Shown: positions 1-10,568, counted from the stretch's first letter. The stretch: DNA of 64,000 bases from Halopseudomonas sabulinigri (GCA_011053055.1 DRHT01000022.1:35153-99152), one strand, 5' to 3'. Made by a program: numbers and translations. Notes: a model not told the origin generated them from the sequence alone.

Positions 1-2
1 GT

Positions 3-47
3 TTCGGTTGCACCGTGCCTACTCCGGCTGACGCCGCGACTGCCTGA
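3..47 (+). CDS. Possible 3' end of an upstream gene (partial)
   Basis: The frame starting at base 3 is open from the window edge to a TGA at 45-47 and would encode a C-terminal tail ending ADAATA. It stops 25 bases before acsA. The fragment is far too short to identify, and an open frame of 14 codons is not strong evidence by itself. Confidence 0.3.
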   Translation, partial: FGCTVPTPADAATA

Positions 48-72
48 TTTCAATAACAACAGGGAACCACCC

Positions 73-2013
73 ATGTACAAGATCGAAAACCACAAGGTCT
101 CCGCAGCCGCACGCGCGGTCAGCCATCTCGATGAAGCCGGTTATGAACGTATGTACCGCCAGTCCTTAGAGGAACCTGACCAATTCTGGGCCGAACAGGC
201 GGAACGCTTTCTGACCTGGGACAAGCCCTGGAGCAAGGTTCATCAAAGCGATCTGAGCAAGGGTGAGGCGGCCTGGTTTATCGACGGCAAGCTAAACGTG
301 AGCGTCAACTGTATCGACCGCCACCTGGCCGAGCGCGGCGATGCCACCGCCATCATCTGGGAAGGCGATGATCCCGCAGACGACGCGCATATCAGCTACC
401 GCCAGCTACATGAAAAAGTCTGCCGCCTGGCCAATGTTCTCAAGGCCCGCGGCGTGAAGAAAGGTGACCGTGTGTGCCTGTACATGCCGATGATTCCGGA
501 GGCGGCGTACGCCATGCTGGCCTGCGCGCGCATCGGCGCGGTGCACTCGGTGGTCTTTGGTGGCTTCTCCCCGGATGCTGTACGTGATCGCATTCTCGAT
601 TCCGATTGCCAGACGGTGATTACCGCCGATGAAGGCGTACGCGGCGGCAAAGCAGTAGCCCTGAAAACCAGCGTGGAAAAAGCACTGAAAGACTGCCCCA
701 ACGTGCATACGGTAGTGACAGTACGCCGCACCGGCGCGGATATTCCCTGGACTGAAAATCGCGACATCTGGTACCACGAAGCCATCGAAGCCGTTAGCGC
801 CGATTGCCCAGCCGAGCCGATGGACAGCGAAGATCCGTTATTCATTCTGTACACCTCCGGCTCAACCGGTAAGCCCAAGGGCGTATTGCACACCACCGGC
901 GGTTACCTGCTGATGGCCTCCATGACTCACCACTATGTGTTCGACTATCACCCCGGTGAAGTCTATTGGTGCACAGCAGATGTGGGCTGGATTACCGGCC
1001 ACTCCTACATTGTTTACGGCCCACTGTGTAACGGCGCCACCACACTGCTGTTCGAAGGCGTACCCACCTACCCGGATGCCTCGCGCTGCTGGCAGGTGAT
1101 TGACAAGCACAAGGTCAACATTTTCTACACCGCACCCACCGCCCTACGCGCGCTCATGGCCAAAGGTAACGACCCGGTCAAGAGCAGTTCGCGCGCCAGC
1201 TTGCGTTTACTCGGCACGGTCGGAGAACCGATCAACCCGGAAGCCTGGGAATGGTATTTCGACATCGTCGGCGAAAGCCGCTGCCCGATCGTCGATACCT
1301 GGTGGCAGACAGAAACCGGCGCCGCGATGATTACTCCGTTGCCTGGCTGTACCGATCTCAAACCGGGCTCAGCTACCCGCCCCTTCTTTGGAGTGGAGCC
1401 AGCACTGTATGACCCGGAAGGCAATGAGCTGGAAGGCGCAGCGAGCGGCAACCTGGTGATCAAACGCTCCTGGCCGAGCCAGATTCGTACGGTCTACGGC
1501 GATCATCAGCGTTTGATCGACACCTACTTCAGCACCTATAAAAATGTCTACTTCACCGGCGATGGCGCACGCCGCGACGAAGATGGTTATTACTGGATCA
1601 CCGGCCGCGTAGACGACGTCCTCAACGTGTCTGGCCACCGCATCGGCACTGCCGAGGTAGAGAGCGCACTGGTATTGCACGACTCCGTCGCCGAGGCCGC
1701 CGTGGTCGGCTGCCCGCACGACATCAAGGGGCAGTGTCTCTACGTTTACGTCTCACCCATGAACGGCATTACGCCCTCGGATGAGCTGGTCAAAGAGCTC
1801 AAGGCTTTTGTCGCCGACCAGGTTGGCGCCTTTGCTCGCCCTGATTATATCCAGTGGGCACCGGGTCTACCCAAGACCCGCTCGGGCAAGATTATGCGGC
1901 GTATTCTGCGCAAGATTGCCTGCGACGAGCTGGATTCGCTGGGCGACACTTCGACTCTGGCTGATCCATCGGTAGTCGACGACCTGATTGCCAATAGATT
2001 GAATCAGGCCTGA
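73..2013 (+). CDS. acsA: Acetyl-CoA synthetase (acetate-CoA ligase)
   Basis: This enzyme activates acetate to acetyl-CoA through acetyl-AMP in the cytoplasm. The 646 residues match the usual length of bacterial Acs. The AMP-binding P-loop [11 protein letters not shown] lies at about residues 260-270, the adenylation signature with SGHRIG at 520-525, and the C-terminal RSGKIMRR holds the catalytic lysine K606 that is a known acetylation target in this family. A purine-rich AGGGAA lies about 8 bases before the ATG. Two thiolases, a FadJ-type protein and a CoA-transferase follow on the same strand, so the gene heads an acyl-CoA cluster. The 74-base gap to the next gene could hold a separate promoter. 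Confidence 0.96.
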   Translation: MYKIENHKVSAAARAVSHLDEAGYERMYRQSLEEPDQFWAEQAERFLTWDKPWSKVHQSDLSKGEAAWFIDGKLNVSVNCIDRHLAERGDATAIIWEGDDPADDAHISYRQLHEKVCRLANVLKARGVKKGDRVCLYMPMIPEAAYAMLACARIGAVHSVVFGGFSPDAVRDRILDSDCQTVITADEGVRGGKAVALKTSVEKALKDCPNVHTVVTVRRTGADIPWTENRDIWYHEAIEAVSADCPAEPMDSEDPLFILYTSGSTGKPKGVLHTTGGYLLMASMTHHYVFDYHPGEVYWCTADVGWITGHSYIVYGPLCNGATTLLFEGVPTYPDASRCWQVIDKHKVNIFYTAPTALRALMAKGNDPVKSSSRASLRLLGTVGEPINPEAWEWYFDIVGESRCPIVDTWWQTETGAAMITPLPGCTDLKPGSATRPFFGVEPALYDPEGNELEGAASGNLVIKRSWPSQIRTVYGDHQRLIDTYFSTYKNVYFTGDGARRDEDGYYWITGRVDDVLNVSGHRIGTAEVESALVLHDSVAEAAVVGCPHDIKGQCLYVYVSPMNGITPSDELVKELKAFVADQVGAFARPDYIQWAPGLPKTRSGKIMRRILRKIACDELDSLGDTSTLADPSVVDDLIANRLNQA

Positions 2014-2087
2014 GACAACTTGTCCTGAACGTGGCCCGCCTCTATGCTTGTGCACTCGAAAAAAGTGCCGCATAGAGGAGTCCGTTC

Positions 2088-3269
2088 ATGCAAGAGGTCG
2101 TGATTGTTGCCGCCACCCGTACTGCCATCGGCAGCTTTGGGGGCCAGTTCGCCCATGTTCCCGCCCACGAATTGGGTGCGACTGTTATCCGCGCCCTACT
2201 GGATCAAACCAAAATCGATCCTGCCATTGTTGATGAAGTCATCCTCGGCCACGTGCTCACTGCCGGTTGCGGTCAGAATCCCGCACGTCAGGCGGCGATC
2301 CATGGCGGCCTCCCTCACTCTGTACCCGCAATGACGCTAAACAAGGTCTGTGGTTCCGGCCTCAAGGCCTTGCACCTTGCCGCGCAGGCAATCCGCTGTG
2401 GTGATGCGGAAGTTATGATTGCTGGTGGCCAGGAATCCATGAGCCTGTCGCCGCACTTGATCCCAACTTCGCGTGCCGGTCTGCGCATGGGGCACGGCAA
2501 GATGATCGACAGCATGATTCATGATGGTTTGTGGGATGCTTTCAACGATTATCACATGGGCATCACGGCGGAAAACCTTGTCGACAAGTACAGCATCAGC
2601 CGTGAAGAGCAGGATGCTTTCGCAGCTGCCTCGCAACAGAAAGCCGTCGCCGCGCAAAAAGCAGGCCGTTTTGATCGGGAGATTACCCCCGTCAGCATTG
2701 TGCAGCGCAAAGGCGACCCGGTGGTCGTTACGCAGGATGAGCAACCACGCGACGGTATTAGCGCGGACAGCCTAGGCCGCTTGAAGCCCGCGTTCAAAAA
2801 AGACGGTACGGTCACTGCTGGTAACGCCTCCAGCTTGAACGACGGAGCCGCTGCCGTACTCATGATGAGCGCAGCGAAAGCCAAGGCACTCGGTTTGCCG
2901 GTGCTGGCCAAAATAGCGGCTTACGCCAATGCGGGTGTTGATCCTGCAATCATGGGTATAGCCCCTGTTTCGGCCACGCAACGCTGCTTGGCCAAAGCCA
3001 ACTGGCAGATTAGTGATCTGGACCTGATCGAGGCCAACGAAGCCTTTGCCGCGCAAGCCCTGGCGGTCAGCAAAGAGCTAAAGTGGGATATGGACAAGGT
3101 TAACGTCAACGGCGGCGCCATTGCCCTTGGCCACCCCATCGGTGCCTCCGGCTGCCGTGTGTTGGTGACCTTGCTGCATAGTATGCTGGAACGCGACGCC
3201 AAAAAAGGCCTGGCCACGCTCTGTATTGGTGGCGGACAAGGCGTAGCACTGGCGCTTGAGCGCGACTGA
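2088..3269 (+). CDS. Acetyl-CoA C-acetyltransferase (biosynthetic-type thiolase)
   Basis: A 393-residue thiolase of the AtoB/PhaA type that condenses or cleaves acetoacetyl-CoA. The nucleophilic cysteine is C88 in NKVCGSG, the histidine of GHPIGASG is H349, and the second catalytic cysteine is C379 in LCIGGGQG. The length and the spacing of these residues are those of the short thiolases acting on acetoacetyl-CoA. A GAGG ribosome site precedes the ATG. The position between acetyl-CoA synthetase and a long-chain-type thiolase suggests a role in short-chain acyl-CoA or acetoacetate metabolism. The symbols atoB or phaA are both possible, so none is given. Confidence 0.93.
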   Translation: MQEVVIVAATRTAIGSFGGQFAHVPAHELGATVIRALLDQTKIDPAIVDEVILGHVLTAGCGQNPARQAAIHGGLPHSVPAMTLNKVCGSGLKALHLAAQAIRCGDAEVMIAGGQESMSLSPHLIPTSRAGLRMGHGKMIDSMIHDGLWDAFNDYHMGITAENLVDKYSISREEQDAFAAASQQKAVAAQKAGRFDREITPVSIVQRKGDPVVVTQDEQPRDGISADSLGRLKPAFKKDGTVTAGNASSLNDGAAAVLMMSAAKAKALGLPVLAKIAAYANAGVDPAIMGIAPVSATQRCLAKANWQISDLDLIEANEAFAAQALAVSKELKWDMDKVNVNGGAIALGHPIGASGCRVLVTLLHSMLERDAKKGLATLCIGGGQGVALALERD

Positions 3270-3466
3270 TATCCCTCCTGCACCCTGAGGCGTGAACAGC
3301 GCGTCTCAGGGCTGCATGCCAGCTCGCACACCTGATGTTTCTCATCAGTTAAACAACCCTTCTGCACTGAACTGAAACCCGCACATTCTGTCCTATGCTT
3401 GATTGAAGCGCCGCCGTCAGGCCCGCGCCTTTATTATTCTGAGAATCATCAAGACAAGGGCTCCTT

Positions 3467-4780
3467 ATGGATAGCCAGCCGCGCTCTACCGCTCCCAGTC
3501 ATCAACCTGTGTATATTGTCGACGGCGCTCGTACGCCCTTTCTCAAGGCGCGCGGCAAGCCCGGCCCCTTCACTCCGGTGGATCTTGCCGTGCAGTGTGG
3601 CCGTCCGCTATTGATGCGCCAAGGGCTCTCGCCAGACGCTTTTGATCAGGTCATCCTCGGCTGCGTCAATGTGGTCTCCGAAGAAATGAACCCCGCCCGC
3701 ATCGCCGCACTGCGGCTTGGCATGGGCGCGCAAATGCCGGCTTTCAGCGTGCAGCTCAATTGCGGCTCTGGCATGCAATCAATCGATACCGGGTACCGCT
3801 ACATCCGCGACGGCGGCGCAGACCTGATTCTGGCCGGCGGTGCCGAGGCCCTTAGCCACGCGCCGCTGCTGTTCAAGCGCCGCGCGGTAGATTGGTTTGC
3901 TGAACTCAACCAAGCGCGCAGCCTGCCAGCCAAGTTGAAGGCGTTGGCGCGCTTCCGGCCCAGCCTGATGAAACCCGTTATTGGTCTGGAACGCGGCCTA
4001 ACCGATCCGATTGTGGATTTGAATATGGGACAAACCGCCGAAGTCGTGGCGCAGCTATTCAACGTCCAGCGTGAATCTGCCGATGCCTACGCGCTGCTGA
4101 GTCATCAGCGCTTAGCTGCCGCTCAGGAAGCCGGCTGGCTGCAGGACGAGGTTGTGCCGCTGTTCGATAAGCAGGGCAAGCAATACAGCCAAGATGACGG
4201 TGTACGGCCGAATAATTCGATGGACGCGCTGGGCCAACTCAAGCCGGTGTTTGAAAAACCCTATGGCCAAGTAACTGCAGGCAATAGTTCGCAGATAACC
4301 GATGGCGCCAGCTGGGTGGTTTTGGCCTCTGAACAGGCGCTGATAAAACACAACCTCACGCCGCTGGCAGTCATCGTTGACAGCCACTGGGCCGCGCTAG
4401 AACCCGAAATCATGGGGCTGGGCCCCGTGCTCAGCAGCACCGCGCTGTTGCAACGCCACGGCCATCAGCTGGCCGATATTGATCTATGGGAAATCAACGA
4501 AGCCTTCGCCGCTCAAGTTCTGGCCTGTTTGGAGGCCTGGCAAGATGCGAGCTTCTGTAAACACATTCTGGGGCTCGACCATCCCATGGGCCGGCTAGAT
4601 CCCGGTCGACTGAATATCGACGGCGGCGCCATCAGCCTCGGTCACCCGGTGGGCACCAGCGGCAACCGCATCGTGCTGCACTTGGTCAAGGCTTTGCAAC
4701 GCCACGGCATGCGCCGCGGTATCGCCACGGAATGCATCGGCGGCGGCCAGTCGGGCGCCATGCTGATTGAAACGCTATAA
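3467..4780 (+). CDS. FadI-like acetyl-CoA acyltransferase (beta-oxidation thiolase)
   Basis: A 437-residue thiolase, the length of E. coli FadI and longer than the neighbouring short thiolase. The motifs are LNCGSGMQS with the nucleophilic cysteine, the NEAFAAQ box, GHPVGTSG with the catalytic histidine, and ECIGGGQSG near the C-terminus. It would cleave 3-ketoacyl-CoA with CoA, the last step of beta-oxidation. The AAGGG before the ATG supports the start. The stop lies 13 bases before the FadJ-like gene and itself forms part of that gene's TAAGGAG ribosome site, which indicates a translationally linked thiolase/multifunctional-enzyme pair. Confidence 0.92.
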   Translation: MDSQPRSTAPSHQPVYIVDGARTPFLKARGKPGPFTPVDLAVQCGRPLLMRQGLSPDAFDQVILGCVNVVSEEMNPARIAALRLGMGAQMPAFSVQLNCGSGMQSIDTGYRYIRDGGADLILAGGAEALSHAPLLFKRRAVDWFAELNQARSLPAKLKALARFRPSLMKPVIGLERGLTDPIVDLNMGQTAEVVAQLFNVQRESADAYALLSHQRLAAAQEAGWLQDEVVPLFDKQGKQYSQDDGVRPNNSMDALGQLKPVFEKPYGQVTAGNSSQITDGASWVVLASEQALIKHNLTPLAVIVDSHWAALEPEIMGLGPVLSSTALLQRHGHQLADIDLWEINEAFAAQVLACLEAWQDASFCKHILGLDHPMGRLDPGRLNIDGGAISLGHPVGTSGNRIVLHLVKALQRHGMRRGIATECIGGGQSGAMLIETL

Positions 4781-4793
4781 GGAGACAGACCCG

Positions 4794-6920
4794 ATGACCG
4801 CCTCCGTTCTTTCCGCCCTGACGCCCCGGCTGATGGAAATCGGCCCGTTCAGTCTGGCCGAACTCAAATCCAGCCCGCGCGCCTGGCAGCACTGGCACCT
4901 CAAGCGGGATGAGCAAAACATTGCCTGGCTGCTGATGGACAAAGCCGACAGCAGCGCCAACGTCCTCTCCGAAGCCGTACTACTGGAACTCAGCGAAATC
5001 ATCGCCGCACTCAAGAGCGATATGCCGAGCGCGCTGGTTATCCGCTCAGCCAAAGCTGGCAGCTTCTGCGTGGGCGCGGATATCAGCGAGTTCCGCCAAC
5101 TGCACACCGAGCCCGATGTCATTAGCAAGCTGGTTGATGCGCACCTGCTGGCCCAGCATCTGGTTGACCTCAGCTGTCCAACCATCGCCATTGTCCACGG
5201 CGCAGCACTGGGTGGCGGGCTTGAACTCGCGCTGTGTTGCGACTATCGCCTGGCGGTCAAGGGCGCAACCTTTGGCGTGCCTGAAGTATTGTTAGGTCTG
5301 CATCCGGGCCTCGGTGGCACCGCACGGCTGCCCGACCTGATTGACCCGCTAGTGGCGATGGACATGATGCTCACCGGCCGCACTATTCACGACGCGCAGG
5401 CCAGCAAGCTGGGTTTAATCGACCAGTTACTCGAGGAGCGCCATCTTGGCGCAGCGGTCAGTGCGGTATTGGATGGGCAGGTCAAAGTGGACAGACGCAA
5501 CCTGCGCGCGCGCCCCTTCCGCCTCGATTGGGTAAGGCGCTTGGCGGCCTGGCGTATGCGTAAACAGGCCGACGCCAAGGTTTCGCCGCAGCATTATCCT
5601 GCGCCACACGCACTGATCAAACTGTGGGAACGGCACGGCAACAGCCCGGACCAGGTACTGCATCGCGAAATCTATTCTTTTGCCCACCTGCTGAACACGC
5701 CCAGCTCGCGCAATCTAGTGCGTGTATTTTTCCTGCGTGAGCAGCTCAAGGCGCTGGGTGATCCGGGCAAAGGCCGCCACAAACCCGCGCCCATTCGCCA
5801 CATACATGTGATTGGCGCAGGTGCCATGGGCGGCGATATTGCCGGTTGGTGCGCACTGCAAGGGCTGCGCGTTAGCCTGTTTGATACCGAGCCCAAGAGC
5901 ATCGGCAAGGCGGTGCATAACCTCGCCAAACTGTGCCGCAAAAAGCACCGCAGCCCCGCGCAAACCCGCGATATTCTCGACCGCCTGATTCCTGACCCAG
6001 ATAACAGCGGCGTAGCTGTGGCTGACCTGGTGCTCGAAGCGGTGCCGGAAGATCTCGACATCAAACTGAAGGTATACGCCGAGGTGGAGCCGCGCATGAA
6101 GCCGGACGCGATCTTGGCCACCAATACCTCGAGCATCCCACTGGACAAACTCCGCAGCGGGCTGGCCGATGCAGGCCGGCTGGTCGGCATTCACTTTTTT
6201 AACCCGGTGGCGCAGATGCAACTGGTCGAGGTGGTGGCCCACTCTACCGCGCGCAGTAGCGCGCTGGAGCGAGCCAACACTTTTGTGGGTCAGATCAACC
6301 GCTTGCCGGCACCGGTCAGCAGCGCCCCCGGATTCCTGGTCAATCGTGCCCTTACACCCTATTTGATCGAAGCCATCTGCCTGTTGGATGAAGGACTGAG
6401 CGCCGAGGCAATCGATCAGGTTGCCATTGATTTTGGCATGCCGATGGGGCCACTTGAGCTAGCCGACCAGGTGGGGCTGGATATCTGCCTGGGAGTTGCC
6501 GACATGTTGCGCGAGCAACTCGACAGCAATCTACCCGAAGCGCCCGAATGGCTGCGAAAGAAAGTGGAACATGGCGACCTTGGCCGCAAAACTGGCAAAG
6601 GTATCTACCGCTGGAAGGATGGCAAGGTACAGAAAAAATACCGCCGCAAACAAGCCCCCCGCGGCACTCAGGAAAGGTTGCTGTTGCCTATGCTGAATGC
6701 GTGCATGGCCTGTCTGCGTGAACAGGTAATCGACGATGCTGATCAGCTCGATGGCGCCATGATCTTTGCTACTGGCTTTCCCCCGTTCCGTGGCGGCCCC
6801 ATGCACTATGCAGAACAACTTGGCTTCGACACCATTGAGCAGCAGCTGCAGCACTTAAGCGAAAAACACGGCCCTCGCTTCACCCCGGACCCCGGCTGGA
6901 CGGCTGTGCCAGATGAGTGA
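4794..6920 (+). CDS. FadJ-like multifunctional enoyl-CoA hydratase / 3-hydroxyacyl-CoA dehydrogenase
   Basis: A 708-residue fusion enzyme of beta-oxidation. The N-terminal crotonase part has HGAALGGGLELAL and PEVLLGLHPGLGG, carrying both expected catalytic glutamates. The middle has the NAD-binding HVIGAGAMGGDIAG and the HFFNPV and LVEVV boxes of 3-hydroxyacyl-CoA dehydrogenase, and the C-terminal dehydrogenase domain follows. I chose the ATG at 4794 because TAAGGAG sits 8 bases upstream; an in-frame codon at 4767 lies inside the thiolase gene. It forms an operon with the FadI-like thiolase upstream and overlaps the next gene by 8 bases. Confidence 0.93.
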   Translation: MTASVLSALTPRLMEIGPFSLAELKSSPRAWQHWHLKRDEQNIAWLLMDKADSSANVLSEAVLLELSEIIAALKSDMPSALVIRSAKAGSFCVGADISEFRQLHTEPDVISKLVDAHLLAQHLVDLSCPTIAIVHGAALGGGLELALCCDYRLAVKGATFGVPEVLLGLHPGLGGTARLPDLIDPLVAMDMMLTGRTIHDAQASKLGLIDQLLEERHLGAAVSAVLDGQVKVDRRNLRARPFRLDWVRRLAAWRMRKQADAKVSPQHYPAPHALIKLWERHGNSPDQVLHREIYSFAHLLNTPSSRNLVRVFFLREQLKALGDPGKGRHKPAPIRHIHVIGAGAMGGDIAGWCALQGLRVSLFDTEPKSIGKAVHNLAKLCRKKHRSPAQTRDILDRLIPDPDNSGVAVADLVLEAVPEDLDIKLKVYAEVEPRMKPDAILATNTSSIPLDKLRSGLADAGRLVGIHFFNPVAQMQLVEVVAHSTARSSALERANTFVGQINRLPAPVSSAPGFLVNRALTPYLIEAICLLDEGLSAEAIDQVAIDFGMPMGPLELADQVGLDICLGVADMLREQLDSNLPEAPEWLRKKVEHGDLGRKTGKGIYRWKDGKVQKKYRRKQAPRGTQERLLLPMLNACMACLREQVIDDADQLDGAMIFATGFPPFRGGPMHYAEQLGFDTIEQQLQHLSEKHGPRFTPDPGWTAVPDE

Positions 6921-8778
6921 GCTGCCGCGCCGTTTTGACGATGCCGAAGCCCTGGTCGATGAAATACTGCAGCGGCTTGGCAACACTCTGGTGGTCGGCC
7001 TGCCCCTGGGGCTAGGCAAGGCCAATCAACTAATCAATGCGTTGTTTCAGAGGGCCCAGGTGAACCCGAAAATCTCCCTGACCATCTGCACCGCGCTAAC
7101 GCTGGAGAAACCCAGCGCCAAGAGCGACCTAGAGCAGCGCTTTATCGGCCCTTTGTCGGCGCGGCTGTTTGATGATTATCCTGCGCTCGAGTATGCCAAA
7201 GCCATGCGCAGCGGCGCGCTGCCCAGCAACATTACCGTGCGTGAGTTCTTCATGCAGCCTGGCGGTTGGCTTGGCGTGCCATTGGCGCAACAGGAGTACA
7301 CCAGCCTCAACTACACCCATGCACTGGATACGCTGCTGCGCTGGAAGGTAAACCTGGTTCTGCAATTGGTCGCGCCGGGCGAGCAGTCAGCGGACGGCCA
7401 GCCTACGCGCTACAGTTTGAGCTGTAATCCGGACATCAGTGCCGATTTGCTGGAACGCCGGCGGCTGGGTGAAATGCCGCTGCTAAGCGTCGGGCAGGTT
7501 AACCATGCCCTGCCCTTTATGGGCGGCGCAGCGGATCGTCCCGCCAGCGACTTCGACTGTATCCTGCAGAGCGAACAATACGAGTTTCCGCTATTTACGC
7601 CGCCGCACAGTCCGGCCGCCACCAAGCATCACGCCATTGGCCTGCGCGTCGCCAGCCTGATTGCGGATGGCGGCACACTGCAGATAGGCATCGGCTCGAT
7701 TGGCGACGCCATCGCCCATGCCCTGCGTTTGCGCCAGCAGCAGCCACAGCGCTTTCACGCCCTGCTACGCACGCTGGAAACTCCCGATACCCTGCCTTCG
7801 CGTCATTGCGAGCCATTCGAACAAGGTTTGTACGGCGTTACCGAGATGCTGGTCGAGGGCTTTTTAGCCTTGATCGAGGCGGGGGTGGTCAAACGCGAAG
7901 TTGACGGTAAGCTGATTCACGCCGGCTTCTTCATTGGTAGCCCAGTACTGTACGAGATTCTTGAGCGCCTGCCCGAGAGTACCCGCAACAAGATCGCCAT
8001 GATGCCGGTCTCTTACACCAACAGCCTGTACGGTGATGAGCAAGCCAAACGTGCCGCTCGCCCCAAGGCCCGTTTTATCAACAGCGCCGTTATGGTGACC
8101 CTGACCGGCTCCGTGGTCTCCGACGGCTTGGCCGATGCACAGGTGATCAGCGGCGTGGGCGGTCAGTACAATTTTGTCGCCCAGGCCTTCGCGCTACCGG
8201 ACGCTCGCGCCATTATCACCCTGCCCGCGACCCGCACCCACAAGGGCAAAATCTCGTCCAACATCTGCTGGCAGTATCCGCACACCACTATTCCGCGCCA
8301 TCTGCGCGATATGGTGGTGACCGAGTACGGCGTGGCTGACTTGCGCGACAAGAGTGATGCCGAGGTGATCGATGCCATGTTATCGGTCAGCGATGCGCAT
8401 TTTCAGCAGGAGCTGATGGCGCAGGCAAAGAAGGCCGGCAAGCTACCAGCGGACTATCAACTGCCGGTCGAGTACAGCCGTAATACGCCCGAGCAGCTGG
8501 AGTCCAGTCTGGCAGCCGTGCAACAACAGGGCGAGCTACCCGCGTTTCCACTGGGCAGTGGCATGAGTGCCGAGGAAGAAGATTTAGCACAAGCATTGAG
8601 CGTGCTGAAAGTTCAGATAGGTAGCAAGCGGGCGCTATTTTCGTTGTTTTGGCGGGGTGTGAGGGTTAGCGCCAGCGGGCGCCAGCGCGCTGCGTTGCAC
8701 CGAATGGGTTTGGCCGAAGCTGGCGGTGTTCGTGAGCGCGTTTATCGAGCGCTTTTGCTGGCTACACTGCCCTGCTAG
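6913..8778 (+). CDS. Acetyl-CoA hydrolase/transferase family protein
   Basis: A 621-residue member of the acetyl-CoA hydrolase / CoA-transferase family, longer than the usual enzymes of about 500 residues. Family features are the glycine-rich GGTLQIGIGSIGDAIAHAL, the VTEML segment followed by an acidic stretch, and SGVGGQYNF in the C-terminal half. It probably moves CoA between a short acyl-CoA and a free acid, or hydrolyses the thioester. Its ATG overlaps the end of the FadJ-like gene, so the two are co-translated. The last 45 or so residues are arginine-rich and are an extension that I cannot assign. Confidence 0.85.
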   Translation: MSELPRRFDDAEALVDEILQRLGNTLVVGLPLGLGKANQLINALFQRAQVNPKISLTICTALTLEKPSAKSDLEQRFIGPLSARLFDDYPALEYAKAMRSGALPSNITVREFFMQPGGWLGVPLAQQEYTSLNYTHALDTLLRWKVNLVLQLVAPGEQSADGQPTRYSLSCNPDISADLLERRRLGEMPLLSVGQVNHALPFMGGAADRPASDFDCILQSEQYEFPLFTPPHSPAATKHHAIGLRVASLIADGGTLQIGIGSIGDAIAHALRLRQQQPQRFHALLRTLETPDTLPSRHCEPFEQGLYGVTEMLVEGFLALIEAGVVKREVDGKLIHAGFFIGSPVLYEILERLPESTRNKIAMMPVSYTNSLYGDEQAKRAARPKARFINSAVMVTLTGSVVSDGLADAQVISGVGGQYNFVAQAFALPDARAIITLPATRTHKGKISSNICWQYPHTTIPRHLRDMVVTEYGVADLRDKSDAEVIDAMLSVSDAHFQQELMAQAKKAGKLPADYQLPVEYSRNTPEQLESSLAAVQQQGELPAFPLGSGMSAEEEDLAQALSVLKVQIGSKRALFSLFWRGVRVSASGRQRAALHRMGLAEAGGVRERVYRALLLATLPC

Positions 8779-9394
8779 TTCGGCGTAAGGCAACATCGCA
8801 CCGTAAGAATCAGCCAAGCGTTGTATTTTAGTTAGCAGATCAGCTCATTACCGTTTTCGCCTCTAGGCGAGTCAAGGGGGCATGTTTGCCCATGCCCCCT
8901 TAACAATCCCCCAGGGCACCCAGCTGCGCGGCCCTGCGGGTTCGCTGCGTTGCTCGCCCGCTCAGATGGGACTGGATGGTCCGTGCGATCACAGGCCTTT
9001 TGTGTAAGAGATCAGGCCAGAATATCAAATTCAAAAATCACGCGGTGGCTCGCCATAAATCCCCGTTCCAAGCTGTCGAGTAACGCAGGATTTGAGCGAT
9101 TGAGCCGAGGAATGTTGGGGGCGCCTAGCCTGAGCGAAGCGAGTTCCGCAGGCGCGCTCAAATCCGAGTGACGCAGAGAAGCCGAAGGCCAGCTTGGTGG
9201 TCCAAGCTGGTCGCGTGAATTTCTTTTGGTTATCTTTTCTTTGGCCATTCAAAGAAAAGTAACTCGCCGGCAAAGGCGAAAGGCGTGCTAGAAAATAACA
9301 CCATGAACGAGCTAGAGCTTTAAATCTCTACAAAGCGCCGTTCTCGTATCCACCGCAAAATGAGACATGCGAGCGACCAAGCCTGACGAACATC
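8779..9394. repeat. Gene-free, hairpin-rich stretch; likely dispersed Pseudomonas repeat
   Basis: No convincing gene lies between the CoA-transferase and the MOSC gene. The stretch holds three perfect hairpins: AAGGGGGCATG at 8874-8884 with CATGCCCCCTT at 8891-8901, CCAGCTTGG at 9189-9197 with CCAAGCTGG at 9202-9210, and CTTTTCTTTG at 9234-9243 with CAAAGAAAAG at 9250-9259. The first may end transcription of the acyl-CoA operon. The open frames of 70-80 codons have no ribosome site and read the hairpins, so I regard them as spurious. The sequence resembles non-coding blocks that recur in Pseudomonas genomes, but I could not count copies. Confidence 0.5.
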
Positions 9395-10078
9395 TCAAAT
9401 GCCCGGCAACTGCCCGGTCGCTAGCTCAGCCCGAGCCTTGCGCTCCTCCATCTCCACCCGCATCTTCTCCGCCACCGGCGAATGCAAAACCCGCTGCACA
9501 AAATCCAGGTTATGGCCCTTGGAATGACAGTAGCGGTATACCTCGTTGATAGTCGGATAGATAACATCGGCCTTTAGAACCGTGAACGTTTGGCCTGCCT
9601 GCAGGGTGCCCGGTTGCAGTACGCGGGCGTAAGCTCCACAGCGCTCGGCTTTAACGAAAGCCTTGGGGAACAGCTTGTCGCCCACGCGCGCCGCTAATGT
9701 GGAGCAGGGAATCCGTGGCGCGGTGATTTCCAGCAATAGCTCACCCGCTTGCAGACGATCACCAATGCGCAGCGTTGGCCACCAATGCGACACCGTGAGG
9801 TTTTCGCCAAAAAAACCGGGGCTGATATCGCGCTGCAATTGCTGTTTCCACCAGTCGATGTCTTCCTGGCTATACAAATACAACGCTTGATCCGGGCCAC
9901 CGTGGTGCTTGAGATCAGCGATAAAGTCGCCATCAATGCCCGTTTCTTCTATTGCTACGATGCCCTGCAACGGCTGTTTGAAATGGCCGGTACGGGTATG
10001 CCGATTACCTACCTGCAACGGCTGTGGCTCGGCCGCATTAATGCTGAGCAACTGTATTTCGTGGGTACTTTGGGACAT
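9395..10078 (-). CDS. MOSC domain-containing protein (YiiM-like)
   Basis: About 227 residues, close to the 224 of E. coli YiiM. The MOSC core is visible in IDGDFIADLKHHGGPDQALY, GFFGENLTV, GDRLQAGELLLEITAPRIPCSTLA, and the C-terminal three-helix 3-alpha domain after about residue 160. The conserved cysteine of IPCSTL is where molybdenum-cofactor sulfur chemistry is expected; YiiM-type proteins reduce N-hydroxylated compounds. I prefer the ATG at 10078 over a TTG seven codons upstream. The gene stands alone, convergent with the acyl-CoA cluster. Confidence 0.88.
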   Translation of the reverse strand: MSQSTHEIQLLSINAAEPQPLQVGNRHTRTGHFKQPLQGIVAIEETGIDGDFIADLKHHGGPDQALYLYSQEDIDWWKQQLQRDISPGFFGENLTVSHWWPTLRIGDRLQAGELLLEITAPRIPCSTLAARVGDKLFPKAFVKAERCGAYARVLQPGTLQAGQTFTVLKADVIYPTINEVYRYCHSKGHNLDFVQRVLHSPVAEKMRVEMEERKARAELATGQLPGI

Positions 10079-10151
10079 GACGACAGCAAACTCCGACAAG
10101 GCAGGACATAGCGAGCAGTCGACCGGATCACGCTTGCGCTGTCAACCGGGA

Positions 10152-10568
10152 TCAGCGCTGACGCACCAGATAGCCGCGCCCGAGAAACAGAAAATGTGCG
10201 ACACCCAACAACGGCAAGACCACCAGCATCATGGTCGCTGCTCGGGACAGCTGCATCAGCTGATAAAAAGCCAGTAGCGCACCTATGCCCATCAGTAGAG
10301 TAATCACGATTGCCTGAGGCGAGGCCACCTGTCTGCTCGAATAGGTCACCTTGAGCACCAACTGGATCACACCCCAGAACCCGATAATTCCACCCACCAA
10401 CATCGCCACCAATTGCCAGCGAAACAGGCGGTCCGCATCTTCAGCAAAGGCCAGCGGCAAGGCCACCAGGCCCAGCCCCAACAAAATGACCAAGCTACCA
10501 AAACACACCACCGCTTCCAGCAGATAAACTCGGCCACGATCCCGTAATAAATCCACAAACCCCGCCAT
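10152..10568 (-). CDS. Four-helix membrane protein of unknown function
   Basis: About 138 residues with four hydrophobic segments, at roughly residues 15-40, 52-75, 83-105 and 110-130, separated by short charged loops. No catalytic or ligand motif is recognisable. The chosen ATG shares one base with the stop of the MAPEG gene (TGATG arrangement), which points to translational coupling and so to a shared membrane-associated role. A longer reading from 10589 is possible. I do not recognise the family. Confidence 0.7.
   Translation of the reverse strand: MAGFVDLLRDRGRVYLLEAVVCFGSLVILLGLGLVALPLAFAEDADRLFRWQLVAMLVGGIIGFWGVIQLVLKVTYSSRQVASPQAIVITLLMGIGALLAFYQLMQLSRAATMMLVVLPLLGVAHFLFLGRGYLVRQR

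Noticed and set aside
9012..9273. Two minus-strand frames of 78-80 codons
   Set aside because: They run through hairpins of the likely repeat block without a ribosome site.
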